Below are positions 17,645-27,350 of a stretch of DNA of 64,000 nt, in pieces. Position numbers and translations under genes: made by a program. The notes below the pieces were generated by a model. It worked only from the letters and a program-made list of their open reading frames with translations. It made no database searches and had not been told where the DNA came from. Source of the stretch: Saprospiraceae bacterium (GTDB lineage Bacteria > Bacteroidota > Bacteroidia > Chitinophagales > Saprospiraceae); NCBI GenBank assembly GCA_016720635.1, contig JADKKF010000004.1:62001-126000 (forward strand), read 5' to 3'. Positions within the stretch are counted from its first letter, which is position 1. The number at the start of each line of letters is the position of its first letter.

Positions 17645-17652
17645 TAAATTTG
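17645..17652 (+). promoter_or_regulatory. -7 box for accB-accC
   Basis: TAAATTTG fits the Bacteroidota TAnnTTTG consensus. It lies about 58 bp before the ATG at 17710 and inside any longer accB reading frame, so it supports the shorter start. A TTG at 17619 is a possible -33 trace. Confidence 0.5.
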
Positions 17653-17709
17653 AGCCGCTTTAAAAAGCACCTAGAAAAACGGAAATTTGACAACAAAACA
17701 TCATTGGAT

Positions 17710-18213
17710 ATGACTTTTAAAGAAGTACAGGAATTGATTCGACAGGTGGACAAATCCAATCTTTCAGAATTTAAATTGAAGGAAGGTGAGTTCGAAATAA
17801 CCATCCGTACTGCAAAATATGCTGAATCGAGAGGGACAAAATATGTGCAATCAGGACCTGTGATGAGCAGTGCCCCATTACATAGTGCCGCTCCTCAGCC
17901 AAAAATGGAAATCGTAGAAACCAAATCCTCATCGGATGACGACTCAGCAGCTGCGCCTGTATCTACCGCAGGATTGTTAGAAATAAAAGCACCGATGGTA
18001 GGGACATTTTATAGATCTTCATCTCCTGATAAGCCACCATTCGTCAAGGTGGGCGACACCGTGGACAAAGGCTCTCCAGTATGTATCGTAGAAGCGATGA
18101 AATTATTCAATGAAATAGAATCAGACGTGAAAGGCAAAATCGTCAAAGTCTGCGTTGAAGATGCGTCTCCGATCGAATACGACCAGGTGCTTTTCCTTGT
18201 CGAGCCTGCCTAG
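17710..18213 (+). CDS. accB: Biotin carboxyl carrier protein of acetyl-CoA carboxylase
   Basis: 167 residues from the Met at 17710 ([30 protein letters not shown], the standard BCCP opening). The frame can be extended to 17641, but that part overlaps the promoter box and has no family similarity. The N-terminal domain is followed by an Ala/Pro/Ser-rich linker (residues ~60-95) and a C-terminal biotinyl domain. There, [25 protein letters not shown] leads to the biotinylation motif [13 protein letters not shown], with the acceptor Lys in EAMK. It carries the carboxyl group from biotin carboxylase to acetyl-CoA for fatty acid synthesis. accC follows after 38 bp. Confidence 0.96.
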   Translation: MTFKEVQELIRQVDKSNLSEFKLKEGEFEITIRTAKYAESRGTKYVQSGPVMSSAPLHSAAPQPKMEIVETKSSSDDDSAAAPVSTAGLLEIKAPMVGTFYRSSSPDKPPFVKVGDTVDKGSPVCIVEAMKLFNEIESDVKGKIVKVCVEDASPIEYDQVLFLVEPA

Positions 18214-18251
18214 TCCGATATTTTTCGAAATTCCAATTTGCCGAATTTGAT

Positions 18252-19595
18252 ATGTTTAAAAAAATACTGATAGCCAATAGAGGTGAGATAGCCCTGAGGA
18301 TAATCCGAACTTGTAAGGAAATGGGCATTAAGACCGTTGCTGTCTATTCGACTGCGGACAAAGAAAGTCTGCACGTTAGATTCGCTGACGAGGCTGTATG
18401 TATAGGTCCTCCGCCATCCAAAGACTCCTATCTCAACATACCTAGGATCATGGCGGCCGTAGAGATTACCAATGCCGACGCGATACATCCAGGCTATGGT
18501 TTCTTGTCAGAAAATGCAAATTTTGCTGAAGTTTGTGCTGCTTATGGCGTCAAATTCATAGGTCCAACCTCCCATATGATCGCCAAAATGGGCGATAAAA
18601 TCACCGCAAAGGAGACCATGATCAAAGCGGGTGTACCCGTAGTTCCTGGTTCTGATGGATTGCTACAAGATGTAAAGGAAGGCATCGGAATCGCCAAAGA
18701 AATAGGGTATCCTGTTATCATAAAGGCCACCGCTGGAGGTGGAGGAAAAGGCATGAGGATTATTTGGGAGGAAAGTGAATTCGAAAATGCTTGGGATTCA
18801 GCTAGAGCCGAAGCAAAAGCTTCTTTTGGCAACGATGGGATTTATATAGAAAAATACGTAGAAGAGCCGCGCCATATAGAATTTCAAATTATAGGCGACC
18901 AAAAGGGTACTGTAGCTCACTTGAGCGAAAGAGATTGCTCTATACAGCGTCGCCACCAGAAATTGGTTGAGGAATCTCCGTCCCCATTCATGACGGAAGA
19001 ATTGCGTATCAAAATGGGTGAAGCCGCTATCAAGGCTGGTCAGTCCATAGACTACGAGGGTGTGGGTACAATCGAGTTCTTAGTGGACAAGTACCGCAAT
19101 TTCTACTTCATGGAGATGAATACGAGGATCCAAGTTGAGCATCCCGTCACAGAAGAGGTTATAGATTACGATCTTATCAAAGAACAAATAAAAGTAGCCG
19201 CTGGTATCGAAATCAGCGGTAAATCATACTTTCCAAAGCTTCACGCAATGGAGTGCCGGATTAACGCCGAGGACCCTTGGCACGATTTCAGACCCAATCC
19301 CGGCAAAATCACCAGTTTTCACTCTAGCAAAGGCCACGGTGTGCGCGTAGATACGCATGTATATGCTGGCTATACGGTGCCACCTAATTATGATTCCATG
19401 ATAGCCAAGCTGATATGCAAGGCACAAACTAGGGAAGAGTGCATCACAAAAATGTCCAGAGCATTGGATGAATTCATCGTAGAAGGCATCAAGACTACGG
19501 TTCCTTTCCATCAAAAACTGATGAAAAACCAAGACTTCCGAGATGGCAATTTCACGACTGCTTTTCTGAATAATTGGGATTTTAAGAATGCCTAG
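18252..19595 (+). CDS. accC: Biotin carboxylase subunit of acetyl-CoA carboxylase
   Basis: 447 residues, the normal length. It carboxylates the biotin of AccB using ATP and bicarbonate. Landmarks: [24 protein letters not shown] at the start, [12 protein letters not shown], the ATP-grasp glycine loop [30 protein letters not shown], and [18 protein letters not shown] with the catalytic Glu/Asn/Arg residues. It is intact, shares an operon with accB, and ends convergently with the oxidoreductase gene. Confidence 0.97.
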   Translation: MFKKILIANRGEIALRIIRTCKEMGIKTVAVYSTADKESLHVRFADEAVCIGPPPSKDSYLNIPRIMAAVEITNADAIHPGYGFLSENANFAEVCAAYGVKFIGPTSHMIAKMGDKITAKETMIKAGVPVVPGSDGLLQDVKEGIGIAKEIGYPVIIKATAGGGGKGMRIIWEESEFENAWDSARAEAKASFGNDGIYIEKYVEEPRHIEFQIIGDQKGTVAHLSERDCSIQRRHQKLVEESPSPFMTEELRIKMGEAAIKAGQSIDYEGVGTIEFLVDKYRNFYFMEMNTRIQVEHPVTEEVIDYDLIKEQIKVAAGIEISGKSYFPKLHAMECRINAEDPWHDFRPNPGKITSFHSSKGHGVRVDTHVYAGYTVPPNYDSMIAKLICKAQTREECITKMSRALDEFIVEGIKTTVPFHQKLMKNQDFRDGNFTTAFLNNWDFKNA

Positions 19596-19682
19596 GATAG
19601 GATAAAGGAAAGGAGCTGAATGGCTTTCTTTCTTGAAATATCGCCTTATGGCGCTTTTATTAATCCTCTGTCCAAAAGCGGA

Positions 19683-20684
19683 TTACTTGATTTTAATTAC
19701 AACTTTTCCTTTGGCTCGACCGCTTTCGACGTAAGCCAACGCATCATTTGTTTGATCAAATGGAAATATCTTATCGATTACGGGTCTTATAATTCCTGTT
19801 TCAATCAAGGTCGTAATTTCCGCCAATTGCTTGCCATTTGCTTTCATAAATAGGAAGGAATAATCGATATTTAGTTTTTTCGCCAAGCTTCTTACTTTAT
19901 AACTCAAAAAGTAAATGGCCATTTTCATAAACCATGACAATCCCATTTCTTTGGCATATGTCGGGTCTGGTGGCCCTGAAATTGAGACCAGTTTTCCACC
20001 AGATTTCAGGATTCGCAACGATTTTTCTAATGTCGCAGGATCTTGACTGTTCAATACCAAGTCGTAATTCTTCAATAGGCTCTCAAAATCTTCCTTTTTG
20101 TAGTCTATTACTAGATCAGCCCCAAGGCTTTTCACTAAATCTACATTGGCCGCACTCGTCGTTGTAGCCACCATGGCACCCAAATGTTTTGCTACTTGAA
20201 TGGCGATGGTTCCAACGCCTCCCGAGCCTGCTTGTATGAATACTTTTTGGCCTTTTTGTAAATTTGATTTCTGCCGAAATGCTTGCCAAACGGTCAATGC
20301 CACCAAGGGAATCGAAGCCGCCTCCTCCATAGAAATATTCTTTGGTTTCAAAGCCAAATCGCTTTCATTCACGGCAATAAATTCTGCAAAAGTACCGACA
20401 TGAAAGTCTGCTGGCCTAGCAAAAACTTCGTCTCCAACTTTGAATTTTGTCACTTTTGAACCTACTTTCGTAACTACACCCGCCACGTCATGGCCCAAAA
20501 TCAATGGAAGCTTATAGGGAAGAATTAACTTAAATTCCCCAGACTTAATCTTCCCATCCAGTTGATTCACACTGGCGGCATGAACCTCCACCAATACTTC
20601 ATTTTCTTGAATTTCAGGCACGGGTAGCTCTAGTAATTGAAGACTACTCTCCTTGCTATATTTAGTGATGGTAAATGCTTTCAT
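19683..20684 (-). CDS. NADP-dependent zinc-free alcohol dehydrogenase / quinone oxidoreductase family
   Basis: 333 residues of the medium-chain dehydrogenase superfamily. The N-terminal GroES-like part has HAASVNQLDGKIKSGEF and LPLILGHDVAGVVTKVGSKV. The Rossmann part has KVFIQAGSGGVGTIAIQVAKHLGA (AxxGxxG-type nucleotide loop, about residues 147-170) and LGADLVIDYKKEDF. The structural zinc cysteines and catalytic zinc ligands of true alcohol dehydrogenases are absent, as in quinone reductase-like members. The C-terminus DALAYVESGRAKGKVVIKI is typical. The substrate cannot be told. The toxin-like remnant at 20695-20901 lies just upstream. Confidence 0.9.
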   Translation of the reverse strand: MKAFTITKYSKESSLQLLELPVPEIQENEVLVEVHAASVNQLDGKIKSGEFKLILPYKLPLILGHDVAGVVTKVGSKVTKFKVGDEVFARPADFHVGTFAEFIAVNESDLALKPKNISMEEAASIPLVALTVWQAFRQKSNLQKGQKVFIQAGSGGVGTIAIQVAKHLGAMVATTTSAANVDLVKSLGADLVIDYKKEDFESLLKNYDLVLNSQDPATLEKSLRILKSGGKLVSISGPPDPTYAKEMGLSWFMKMAIYFLSYKVRSLAKKLNIDYSFLFMKANGKQLAEITTLIETGIIRPVIDKIFPFDQTNDALAYVESGRAKGKVVIKIK

Positions 20685-20694
20685 TTTTTAAATT

Positions 20695-20901
20695 TTATTT
20701 TTCAAAAACTGCTAGTTCAGTTCCGTTTTTAACAAAAATAATAAAACTTAATCCAAGTTTTCTGCATGTCATGGAAAAATCTAGTTGTTTATGGACTTGC
20801 TCTTCCATACGGGAGAGTTTGAGAATTTGAGTAGTTACAGAAGTTTTCCCTGAGCCATTTGGACCTGCAATTACTATAAGTTTAGGCTTATTGGTGGCCA
20901 T
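20695..20901 (-). pseudogene. Zeta-toxin-like P-loop protein, internally deleted remnant
   Basis: 68 residues. It begins KPKLIVIAGPNGSGKTSVTTQIL, the Walker A opening of zeta-toxin/predicted ABC-type ATPase proteins, which are normally ~190-210 residues. After residue 32 it jumps to a short tail (LSFIIFVKNGTELAVFEK) that looks like the C-terminal end of such proteins. About 130 central residues, including the catalytic middle, are missing. It overlaps the 3' end of the small gene upstream by 14 bp, as expected for a toxin following its antitoxin. It is probably inactive. The family assignment rests on the P-loop context only. Confidence 0.65.
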
Positions 20902-21085
20902 TCTTCTTTTGTTTTTGCCGCCAAACCTCTTGGACTTGTGCTAATGTTTGAGCTTGCATGGCTTTATACTTTTCTTCAGCTTTTGTAGCACGTTTTTTTA
21001 CATCATCCAATACAGCAAGCATTAATTCATCTAATTGCTCTTTGGTCGGTTCGTTGTCTGAAATAAAACGATACAAATCAATCAT
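20888..21085 (-). CDS. Small helical protein, probable antitoxin partner of the zeta-like remnant
   Basis: 65 residues, fully helical and highly charged: MIDLYRFISDNEPTKEQLDELMLAVLDDVKKRATKAEEKYKAMQ and then QTLAQVQEVWRQKQKKNG. Small acidic/basic helical proteins of this kind commonly precede zeta-like P-loop toxins in Bacteroidota (recollection of context, not checked). Its last codons overlap the remnant toxin start (ATGG... at 20901). With the toxin deleted it may be a leftover antitoxin. Function is inferred from position. Confidence 0.6.
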   Translation of the reverse strand: MIDLYRFISDNEPTKEQLDELMLAVLDDVKKRATKAEEKYKAMQAQTLAQVQEVWRQKQKKNGHQ

Positions 21086-21317
21086 TCTTGCAGCTTATTT
21101 TTAAACGAAGATAAGAATTATTTTGTAAAAAAGGAACTGATTACTGAGTTAACTCCTATAGCAAAATAACAGAAAAGCTAATACCTGTATCATGGCCTTT
21201 AAGATCATTTTTTAACTGCAAAAATTCTCAGATATACCAGTAAGATGGTTTACACTCAAGCAGTACTAAAACCTATGCCACAAGCCATTAATATGCCACA
21301 TTGTTAATCCCTAAGTT

Positions 21318-22664
21318 TTACTTCTTTTTGTCTTTTAAATCTATCCATATTATGTTTGAAGGGATTGAATGATCATGATAATTTTCTGAGGCTTGAGCAT
21401 AAATTTTATATCTGCCAGGCTTGTTTAAGATAAACTTACCTGGAGCTTCATTATAGGAATCCCTAGCACTGCTCTCAATATCCCAAGTTTCTCTGTAAGT
21501 ATTATTTTTCTCAATTAGGGTATCAACTAATACCTTCCCATATCTTTTGTGGCTCTCTCGAGCTTGATATTAGTATAATTATATGGATCATCATGTAGGT
21601 ACATTTCAATGTGTATAGAGAAATTTGGGATTTGATTTTCTTTTAAAATTTTAATTGCCTTTGGCTTAGTGTCAATATTTTTAAGGTTAAAAGTAATTAC
21701 AATAGGTTCGTCAATTGTATATTCATTTTTGCTTGATGAAATATGTAGTTGCCATAAGAATTCAGAAATTGACCGTTTGATTGATATTTTATCTTCTAAA
21801 ACATTATTTTCCTTAGCAAATTTAGGATATTCGGTAAGTATTTTGTCAACATAATTTAAAGCCAGTTTATAATATTTTGGTTTGTCCTCAAATGACGATT
21901 CACATTCATTATATAATCGATAAACTATATAATAAATTTCTGGAATCAATTCTGATTTTGGATATTTTTTTAATATTTTTTTGTATTCTTCAATGGCCTC
22001 TAAGTTATATGAATTATCTCCACCTTCATGGGAACTCTCTTCATCATGTTTAAGCATCAAAAATTCTGCATCATCAGCATATATACTGTTCGGATACCTC
22101 TTTAACAAACTTTTTAAATATATAAAAGGAAAAGTCATATTATAAGAACTTGATTCATTTGTTGGACCGACATGAAAAAACAATTCATAATATGTCTTAC
22201 CTAGCCTCCATAATTTAACATCTGCTGGTTCTTTAGAAGAATTTATAGATTGGATAATTTTATAACTTTTTGCTACTTCAGTCATCTGCATATCATGATA
22301 TTCAGATCTGTTAGCTGGATAGTTTTTTCTAAGTATGGAGTCGTATTTTAAAGATTCTTTTAATTTACCACAATAATTGGCAGCCATTACTGCATGTAAA
22401 TAATATGAAGCTTTAAGTTGATTCTCACTAATTGAATCACGCACATACTCTTCCATGGCTTTAATTGGCTCAAAATCATCTGGAAGCCCATAACTTAATG
22501 ATGCTTGAATCATTTCAAGCTGTTGAAGAATCCTTTTATTCGTAGATCTTCTAAATCTTGAGGATAGTATTTTGATGGAGTTATAATATCCTTTAAAATC
22601 AATTGATCTTAGTATCTCCAAAGAATCCCTTAGTTCTTTAAACTTATTCTCTTCAGTTATTGAT
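21318..22664 (-). pseudogene. Tetratricopeptide-like C-terminal part of a decayed large gene
   Basis: The longest open stretch is 21527-22621 (364 codons from a Met). It is helical-repeat-like, with TPR-style phrases: YPANRSEYHDMQMTEVAKSY, LKSLLKRYPNSIYADDAEFLML, EAIEEYKKILKKYPKSELIPEIYYI, ALNYVDKILTEYPKFA. A beta-rich end (EPIVITFNLKNIDTKPK) follows. At 21535 loss of one G in a GGG run throws the frame. The true tail continues as GKVLVDTLIEKNNTYRETWD to NIIWIDLKDKKK, ending at 21318. Upstream the frame is open to about 22685 without a start and joins the propeller fragment 22675-23568. No specific function is recognised. Confidence 0.65.
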
Positions 22665-22674
22665 ACTTTTATAT

Positions 22675-23568
22675 CTACAGAATTTTGAAGCAGATAATTT
22701 TTTTATATACTTCAAAACTATGCCAAGTATTACAATATAAATATTTTGAATCAACAACTAGATTATTTATGCTTTTTTCTAACTGAATTTGTTTAGTTGA
22801 GCCATTTTTTTTGTTAAAACATAAAATGAAAAGGTCGTTGTAAAACCAAATATTCTCTGGTTCATCTTTTAATTTATAGCTACTAAAATCTAACCCTATT
22901 TGAATTGTGTCAACCAGATTTTTATAATAATTATATTTTATTATTCCATTTTCCAAATTTTGAAATGGTATCCAAATGTTTTCCTTATCAATAGTTACGT
23001 TATCGATTAAAAACCTATCGTATTTAAATTCCTTTCTAATATTCCCCTTTGATACAGCTAAAGTGCCATCATTGTAAGTAGTTATAGAAAACCCATTTAA
23101 TTCTTTTTGCGAATAAATCTTGTTATCAAGTTCTCGAACTGACAAGACTTTGTCAAATTTGTGGTTATACTCATATTTATTATTTATTAAAAGCCGATGC
23201 TCGTCTATTTTTTCGATTTTGAAAACATTAATTTCAGCAATATTTTCACTTTTAACCACCTTATTCTCTTTCCTATCAATTGTGTACAAACCACTCCATG
23301 TTCCGATGATTACATTGCTTTCCAGAAAACATATACTTGAAATAGGCTTTAATTCCTTAAACTCAAAAAAAGTATCTTTTTTAATATTATATGCAATCAA
23401 ACCTTCATGAAAATTAGAAATCCACACTAAATTTTTATCTTTTGGATCAATATTTATATTATCTCTCTTTAAATAGCCTTTAGGTTTGAAAACAAAATGA
23501 TTCTCAACATTTTCAAATTTTGTATTTATTATAATGTTACTATTCCAATTCATTTTAAAGTCCAACAA
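22675..23568 (-). pseudogene. Propeller-like N-terminal part of the same decayed gene
   Basis: 297 codons of blade-like repeats: DPKDKNLVWISNFHEGLIAYNIKKDTFFEF, SNVIIGTWSGLYTIDRKENKVV, DKENIWIPFQNLENGIIKYNYY, DSKYLYCNTWHSFEVYKK. This resembles the ligand-sensing propellers of Bacteroidota regulators. It starts only at a TTG; the frame is open farther upstream (RYQIEPKGFWGTTIEVRDEKN, to about 23640) with no ATG, so the true 5' end is lost. At 22685 an A7 run lacking one A separates it from the TPR-like part. Together they suggest a protein of 750 residues or more, now broken at both ends. Confidence 0.6.
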
Positions 23569-23795
23569 TATATTTTTTTCGTCTCTAACTTCAATTGTAG
23601 TCCCCCAAAATCCTTTTGGCTCAATTTGATATCTTGAATGTCAGCTAATATGATTTAGGCTATAAACGAAATCCATTTCTTTTCTAGGTCAATTTACCTA
23701 GAAAAATGTCTTTTGAGTCAAACTAAATTTCCTAATATAAAATTTACTTGATATTTTTCATATGCAATTTTTTTTAAAGTTTCGTCACTCCCCTT

Positions 23796-25742
23796 CTACC
23801 CAATCACCACTGTCCCTAGGTCTTGGAGCATCTCATTGCGCATGTCGAAGAGCTTTTGCTGCACCTTGATCGCCACCGTAAGATCCTCCTTTTGGTTGTT
23901 GTCGATGGCCTCTTGAATTTTTAACTTATTGAGGTCGATCAGATAGCCAATTTTCTTCGCTTTGAATCGGTATAGTGCCTGCTTGGCGTCGTTTACTTGG
24001 TTCTCCTCGGGCTTGGGTTGAGATTGGAGGAATGACTCCTTTTTGATCTCCCAATTCTCGCTGTATTCATAGGGAGAAGTCATCAAGTCGATGACGAACT
24101 GCTTGACCTCATCCGTGCCTTCGTAGATGAAATAATCGAGATCCAATACCTTCTCTTGATTTTCTTGGGTATATTGCTTTACGATCCATTTGCATTGTTC
24201 ATTTTGAATGAACTCAACGACATCCTTGATGTTGTCGGCTATATACTGGCCTACTGTCAAAGGCTCGTCGGGATCCAGCCGTTTTTGATTGTGCGTGAGC
24301 AACATTCTGACCAAATCCTTTTCCTGATATTCATCTCGAGATATAGGCGAACTGGCCTTAACTTCGCGTTCGCCGTCTGGCGTTTCATCAGGGTAAAAAG
24401 AATCCTGCGCCTGTTCTGAGGCTCGGGCTTTTCTTTCGACGTAGATATCCTTTTGAACCGCCTTGTTGGTCTCTCCCACTAGGATGGCCTCATCCACGTG
24501 TGTAAGCAGAGAACATTGCTGTATATAGACAGCCCTTTTGATTGGATCGGGAATTTTTGCGATGGACTCTACCAGTGACTTGACCATTTCGGCCTTTTGA
24601 AGTGGGTCATTGGCCGTTTCTTTGAGCAACAAATCCGTTTTGAAAAGGATAAAATCCTTCGCCTGATCCTTCAAGAAAAGTTGCAACTCTTCATCCGACT
24701 TGCTCTTGGAGAACGAGTCTGGGTCCTCTCCTTCGGGTAAGAGGATCATTTTCAGGTCCACGTCTTGGGAAAGGACCATATCCATGCCCCGCAGGGCGGC
24801 CTTAATACCAGCAGCGTCTCCGTCGAATATAAAGTGAATCCGCTTCGTATGTCGCTTGAGGATTTTGATATGATCTTGGGTTAGAGATGTACCCGAAGTC
24901 GCCACAACATTCTCCACACCCGCTTGATGCAGTGCCATAACATCCGTATATCCCTCCACGATATACACTAAGTCTAGTTTTCGGATGGACTGCTGTGCCA
25001 AATTCAGACCAAAAAGTACCTTGCTTTTATGATATACCTCCGTTTCTGGGCTGTTGATATATTTAGGGCTGTTGTCGTTTTTGCCCATTTTACGGCCAGC
25101 GAATGCGATATACTTACCATTGGTCTGCTGTATGGGGAAGATGAGTCGATCCTGAAAAAAATCTCTGTTTCCGTCCTTGCTCGAAAGTCCTAGGCTTTGA
25201 ACCAACTCGAGGGCGTACTTTTGTGCCTTACAAGCCTCAAGAAGTTGCGTGCGACCCGCTGGGGCATAACCGATTTTGAATTTGCGTATCACATCTTCTC
25301 TAAATCCCCTCTCCTTGATGTACTGAAGCCCAATACTGCGCCCATAATCGGTGTCCCACATCTGCTTTTCGTAGTATTCCGCTGCGAATTGATTGATCAG
25401 ATAAAGGGAATCCAAGCGCAATGCCTCACTCTTAGCCTCATCCGTCTGCTCTATTTCCTCTAGGGTGATCCGATACTTTGCAGCCAGTTGTCGGATTGCA
25501 TCGGGAAAGCTGATATTGTCGTGATCCATGACGAACTGTATGGGATGACCCGCCTTCCCACAACCGAAACATTTGTAGATATTTTTGGCAGGCGAAACGA
25601 CGAACGATGGCGTTTTCTCATTGTGAAATGGGCAATTACCCATGAGATTGGCACCACGCCTCTTGAGACGGAGATAGTCTCCAACGACCTCTTCGATCTT
25701 GGCTGCTTCGATAACCGCGTCTATACTCGTTCTTTTGATCAT
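23796..25742 (-). CDS. dnaG: DNA primase
   Basis: Synthesises RNA primers at the replication fork. 648 residues, the usual length for Bacteroidota. The N-terminal zinc-binding domain has CPFHNEKTPSFVVSPAKNIYKCFGCGKAG (CHC2 type). The catalytic TOPRIM domain includes GLNLAQQSIRKLDLVYIVEGYTDVMALHQAGV (with the conserved EGYxD Glu and Asp) and IHFIFDGDAAGIKAALRGMD (DGD metal motif). The C-terminal DnaB-binding region is divergent, as normal. The ORF is intact. MHE copy 5 lies in its upstream region, between dapB and dnaG. Confidence 0.96.
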   Translation of the reverse strand: MIKRTSIDAVIEAAKIEEVVGDYLRLKRRGANLMGNCPFHNEKTPSFVVSPAKNIYKCFGCGKAGHPIQFVMDHDNISFPDAIRQLAAKYRITLEEIEQTDEAKSEALRLDSLYLINQFAAEYYEKQMWDTDYGRSIGLQYIKERGFREDVIRKFKIGYAPAGRTQLLEACKAQKYALELVQSLGLSSKDGNRDFFQDRLIFPIQQTNGKYIAFAGRKMGKNDNSPKYINSPETEVYHKSKVLFGLNLAQQSIRKLDLVYIVEGYTDVMALHQAGVENVVATSGTSLTQDHIKILKRHTKRIHFIFDGDAAGIKAALRGMDMVLSQDVDLKMILLPEGEDPDSFSKSKSDEELQLFLKDQAKDFILFKTDLLLKETANDPLQKAEMVKSLVESIAKIPDPIKRAVYIQQCSLLTHVDEAILVGETNKAVQKDIYVERKARASEQAQDSFYPDETPDGEREVKASSPISRDEYQEKDLVRMLLTHNQKRLDPDEPLTVGQYIADNIKDVVEFIQNEQCKWIVKQYTQENQEKVLDLDYFIYEGTDEVKQFVIDLMTSPYEYSENWEIKKESFLQSQPKPEENQVNDAKQALYRFKAKKIGYLIDLNKLKIQEAIDNNQKEDLTVAIKVQQKLFDMRNEMLQDLGTVVIG

Positions 25743-25849
25743 TTCGCGTAACTCTAGTAAAATGTTCCCATGATTTGAGCATTTTCAGGCCACTAATTTA
25801 CCAATTTTCTTTCAACTATGGGAAAAATTAATTTTTTAGTTATATCTAA

Positions 25850-25970
25850 ATTTATTTTTCGGGCTCCCTGCGAGCAGGGACCAGGTCGTCCGTGGGTTCG
25901 CTGCGCTCCGTCTTTTCAAGACTCTCATTTATAATAATAAATGAGACCACTCCCACCCTTGCCCGGCTTG
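25850..25970 (-). repeat. MHE structured repeat, copy 5
   Basis: Minus orientation. The closing helix has changed on both sides to CGGGC (25961-25965) with GCCCG (25860-25864). P2 is GTGG/CCAC. The first hairpin is an AT-rich CTCATTTAT/ATAAATGAG and the second GTCTT gaa AAGAC, both altered compatibly. The GCgcaGC insert is present. The 3' hairpin is TCCCTG ctcg CAGGGA. It lies about 20 bp past the dapB stop and upstream of dnaG. Confidence 0.85.
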
Positions 25971-25990
25971 GGATTCTGTCCAGTCCTTGC

Positions 25991-26734
25991 CTAGGATTTG
26001 ATTTCTGATTTCAATAAGTCTTGCATGGAATATATACCACTGGCCTGTCCGACCAACCACTTGGCGGCTACCAATGCGCCATTGGCGAATCCATTGCGAT
26101 TGTGAGCTTGGTGGATGAGGGTGATTTCATCAGTTGGGCTGTCCCATCGGATGGTATGCGTCCCAGGAACATTGGGCTCCCTCAAGGCTTTGACTGGGAT
26201 TTGAGATCCTTCATCGGTTGTGGATGTATTGGGCTCGAGAAACCAAGATTTGTAATTTGGGTTTTCAGCGATGATACCTTGTGCCATGTTAATTGCCGTT
26301 CCACTTGGAGCATCCAGCTTTTCAAGATGATGGGTCTCTTGGATTGAAGGTCGATATTCTGGATATGAGGACATCCATTTTGCCAATTGGCGATTGAGCG
26401 CAAATACCATATTGACACCCAAGCTGAAATTGCCGCCATACAGGAGTCTTCCTTGATATTCGCGGCACCAGCCTTCCACTTTGTCTATATTGTCCCACCA
26501 ACCAGTGGTACCACAGACGATTGGAATCTCATGCTGAAAACAAAACAATATATGATCTAGGGCTGCATCTGGGCTTGTAAAATCAATGGCCACATCGATG
26601 GAGCCGATCAAGCTGGACATTTCTGTATCCATGTCTAAGCTTACGATGGTTTCCACTTGACATCCATGCTGGGCGGACAAACTATGGATCGTTTTGCCCA
26701 TCTTTCCATATCCTATTAGTCCTATTTTTAACAT
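25991..26734 (-). CDS. dapB: 4-hydroxy-tetrahydrodipicolinate reductase
   Basis: Reduces HTPA to tetrahydrodipicolinate in the lysine/diaminopimelate pathway. The 247 residues start KIGLIGYGKMGKTI (NAD(P)-binding GxGxxG), followed by VAIDFTSPDAALDHI, CGTTGWWDN and NFSLGVNMVFALN. The catalytic motif is ETHHLEKLDAPSGTA, in which the second His and Lys are the active-site pair. RWDSPTDEITLIHQAHNRNGFANGAL near the end is also typical. Three bp separate it from the membrane protein gene upstream (26738-27226), so they are co-transcribed. Confidence 0.96.
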   Translation of the reverse strand: MLKIGLIGYGKMGKTIHSLSAQHGCQVETIVSLDMDTEMSSLIGSIDVAIDFTSPDAALDHILFCFQHEIPIVCGTTGWWDNIDKVEGWCREYQGRLLYGGNFSLGVNMVFALNRQLAKWMSSYPEYRPSIQETHHLEKLDAPSGTAINMAQGIIAENPNYKSWFLEPNTSTTDEGSQIPVKALREPNVPGTHTIRWDSPTDEITLIHQAHNRNGFANGALVAAKWLVGQASGIYSMQDLLKSEIKS

Positions 26735-26737
26735 CTT

Positions 26738-27226
26738 TTAGCTATTTTCTTCACCATCCAAGATAGGCAAAATAAACGAGCCCGTACTCTCCAAAAAATA
26801 TCCAGTTGCACTTCGCCCATTTGTCAATCTCTTTTGGAGAAACGATTCGTGCATACTGATCACTTTTTCCAATGCTAGAGGAGTATTCCCTGTTTGGACT
26901 TCAAGGTGATTATTATTATTTTTCAAGGTAAAACTTTGACCGTTGTTCTTGTATTTTTGGACTATATTCTTTATCGCCAAAGCCTTGATTTTCAACAGAA
27001 TATAACAAATCAAACTTACGATGAATAAAACAGCTGCCCCTAGTAAAAAAAAATAATTGGTCGGGATGCCCCACGATCGTAAGCTTGGATTTACGAATAA
27101 GAATGCGACCAATACGCATACCCCAACCAAGGCGCTGCCAATCGCCAAAAAATTCAAGGTAAACCTTTTTTCGGCCCACTCGTGCTCTAGGACCCGTGCA
27201 TCATAGGTGCTACAAAAAATATGCAT
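26738..27226 (-). CDS. Small two-span membrane protein
   Basis: 162 residues with two transmembrane segments (LNFLAIGSALVGVCVLVAFLF and YFFLLGAAVLFIVSLICYILL). A cytoplasmic tail follows with a short beta-rich stretch (GQSFTLKNNNNHLEVQTGNTPLALEKVISM), somewhat like the PH-like YcxB tail. No family can be named with confidence. It is the first gene of a pair with dapB. Its start lies about 100 bp from the divergently transcribed M16 peptidase gene. Confidence 0.6.
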   Translation of the reverse strand: MHIFCSTYDARVLEHEWAEKRFTLNFLAIGSALVGVCVLVAFLFVNPSLRSWGIPTNYFFLLGAAVLFIVSLICYILLKIKALAIKNIVQKYKNNGQSFTLKNNNNHLEVQTGNTPLALEKVISMHESFLQKRLTNGRSATGYFLESTGSFILPILDGEENS

Positions 27227-27331
27227 AATTAAACAAATAATTTTTATAAATAAACTGCAGCAAAATTAAGGCATCACCCATAAAAGACCTAAGTCTCACC
27301 ATTAAAAAATTCAGTTTCGAGCAAAATTGCT

Positions 27332-27339
27332 TAAATTTG
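27332..27339 (+). promoter_or_regulatory. -7 box for the M16 peptidase gene
   Basis: TAAATTTG matches TAnnTTTG. It sits 12 bp before the ATG cluster at 27351-27357, implying a very short leader, and it falls inside the longer possible ORF beginning with TTG at 27327. It therefore argues for a start at 27351 or 27357. Confidence 0.45.
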
Positions 27340-27350
27340 TGTCCTTTCTT

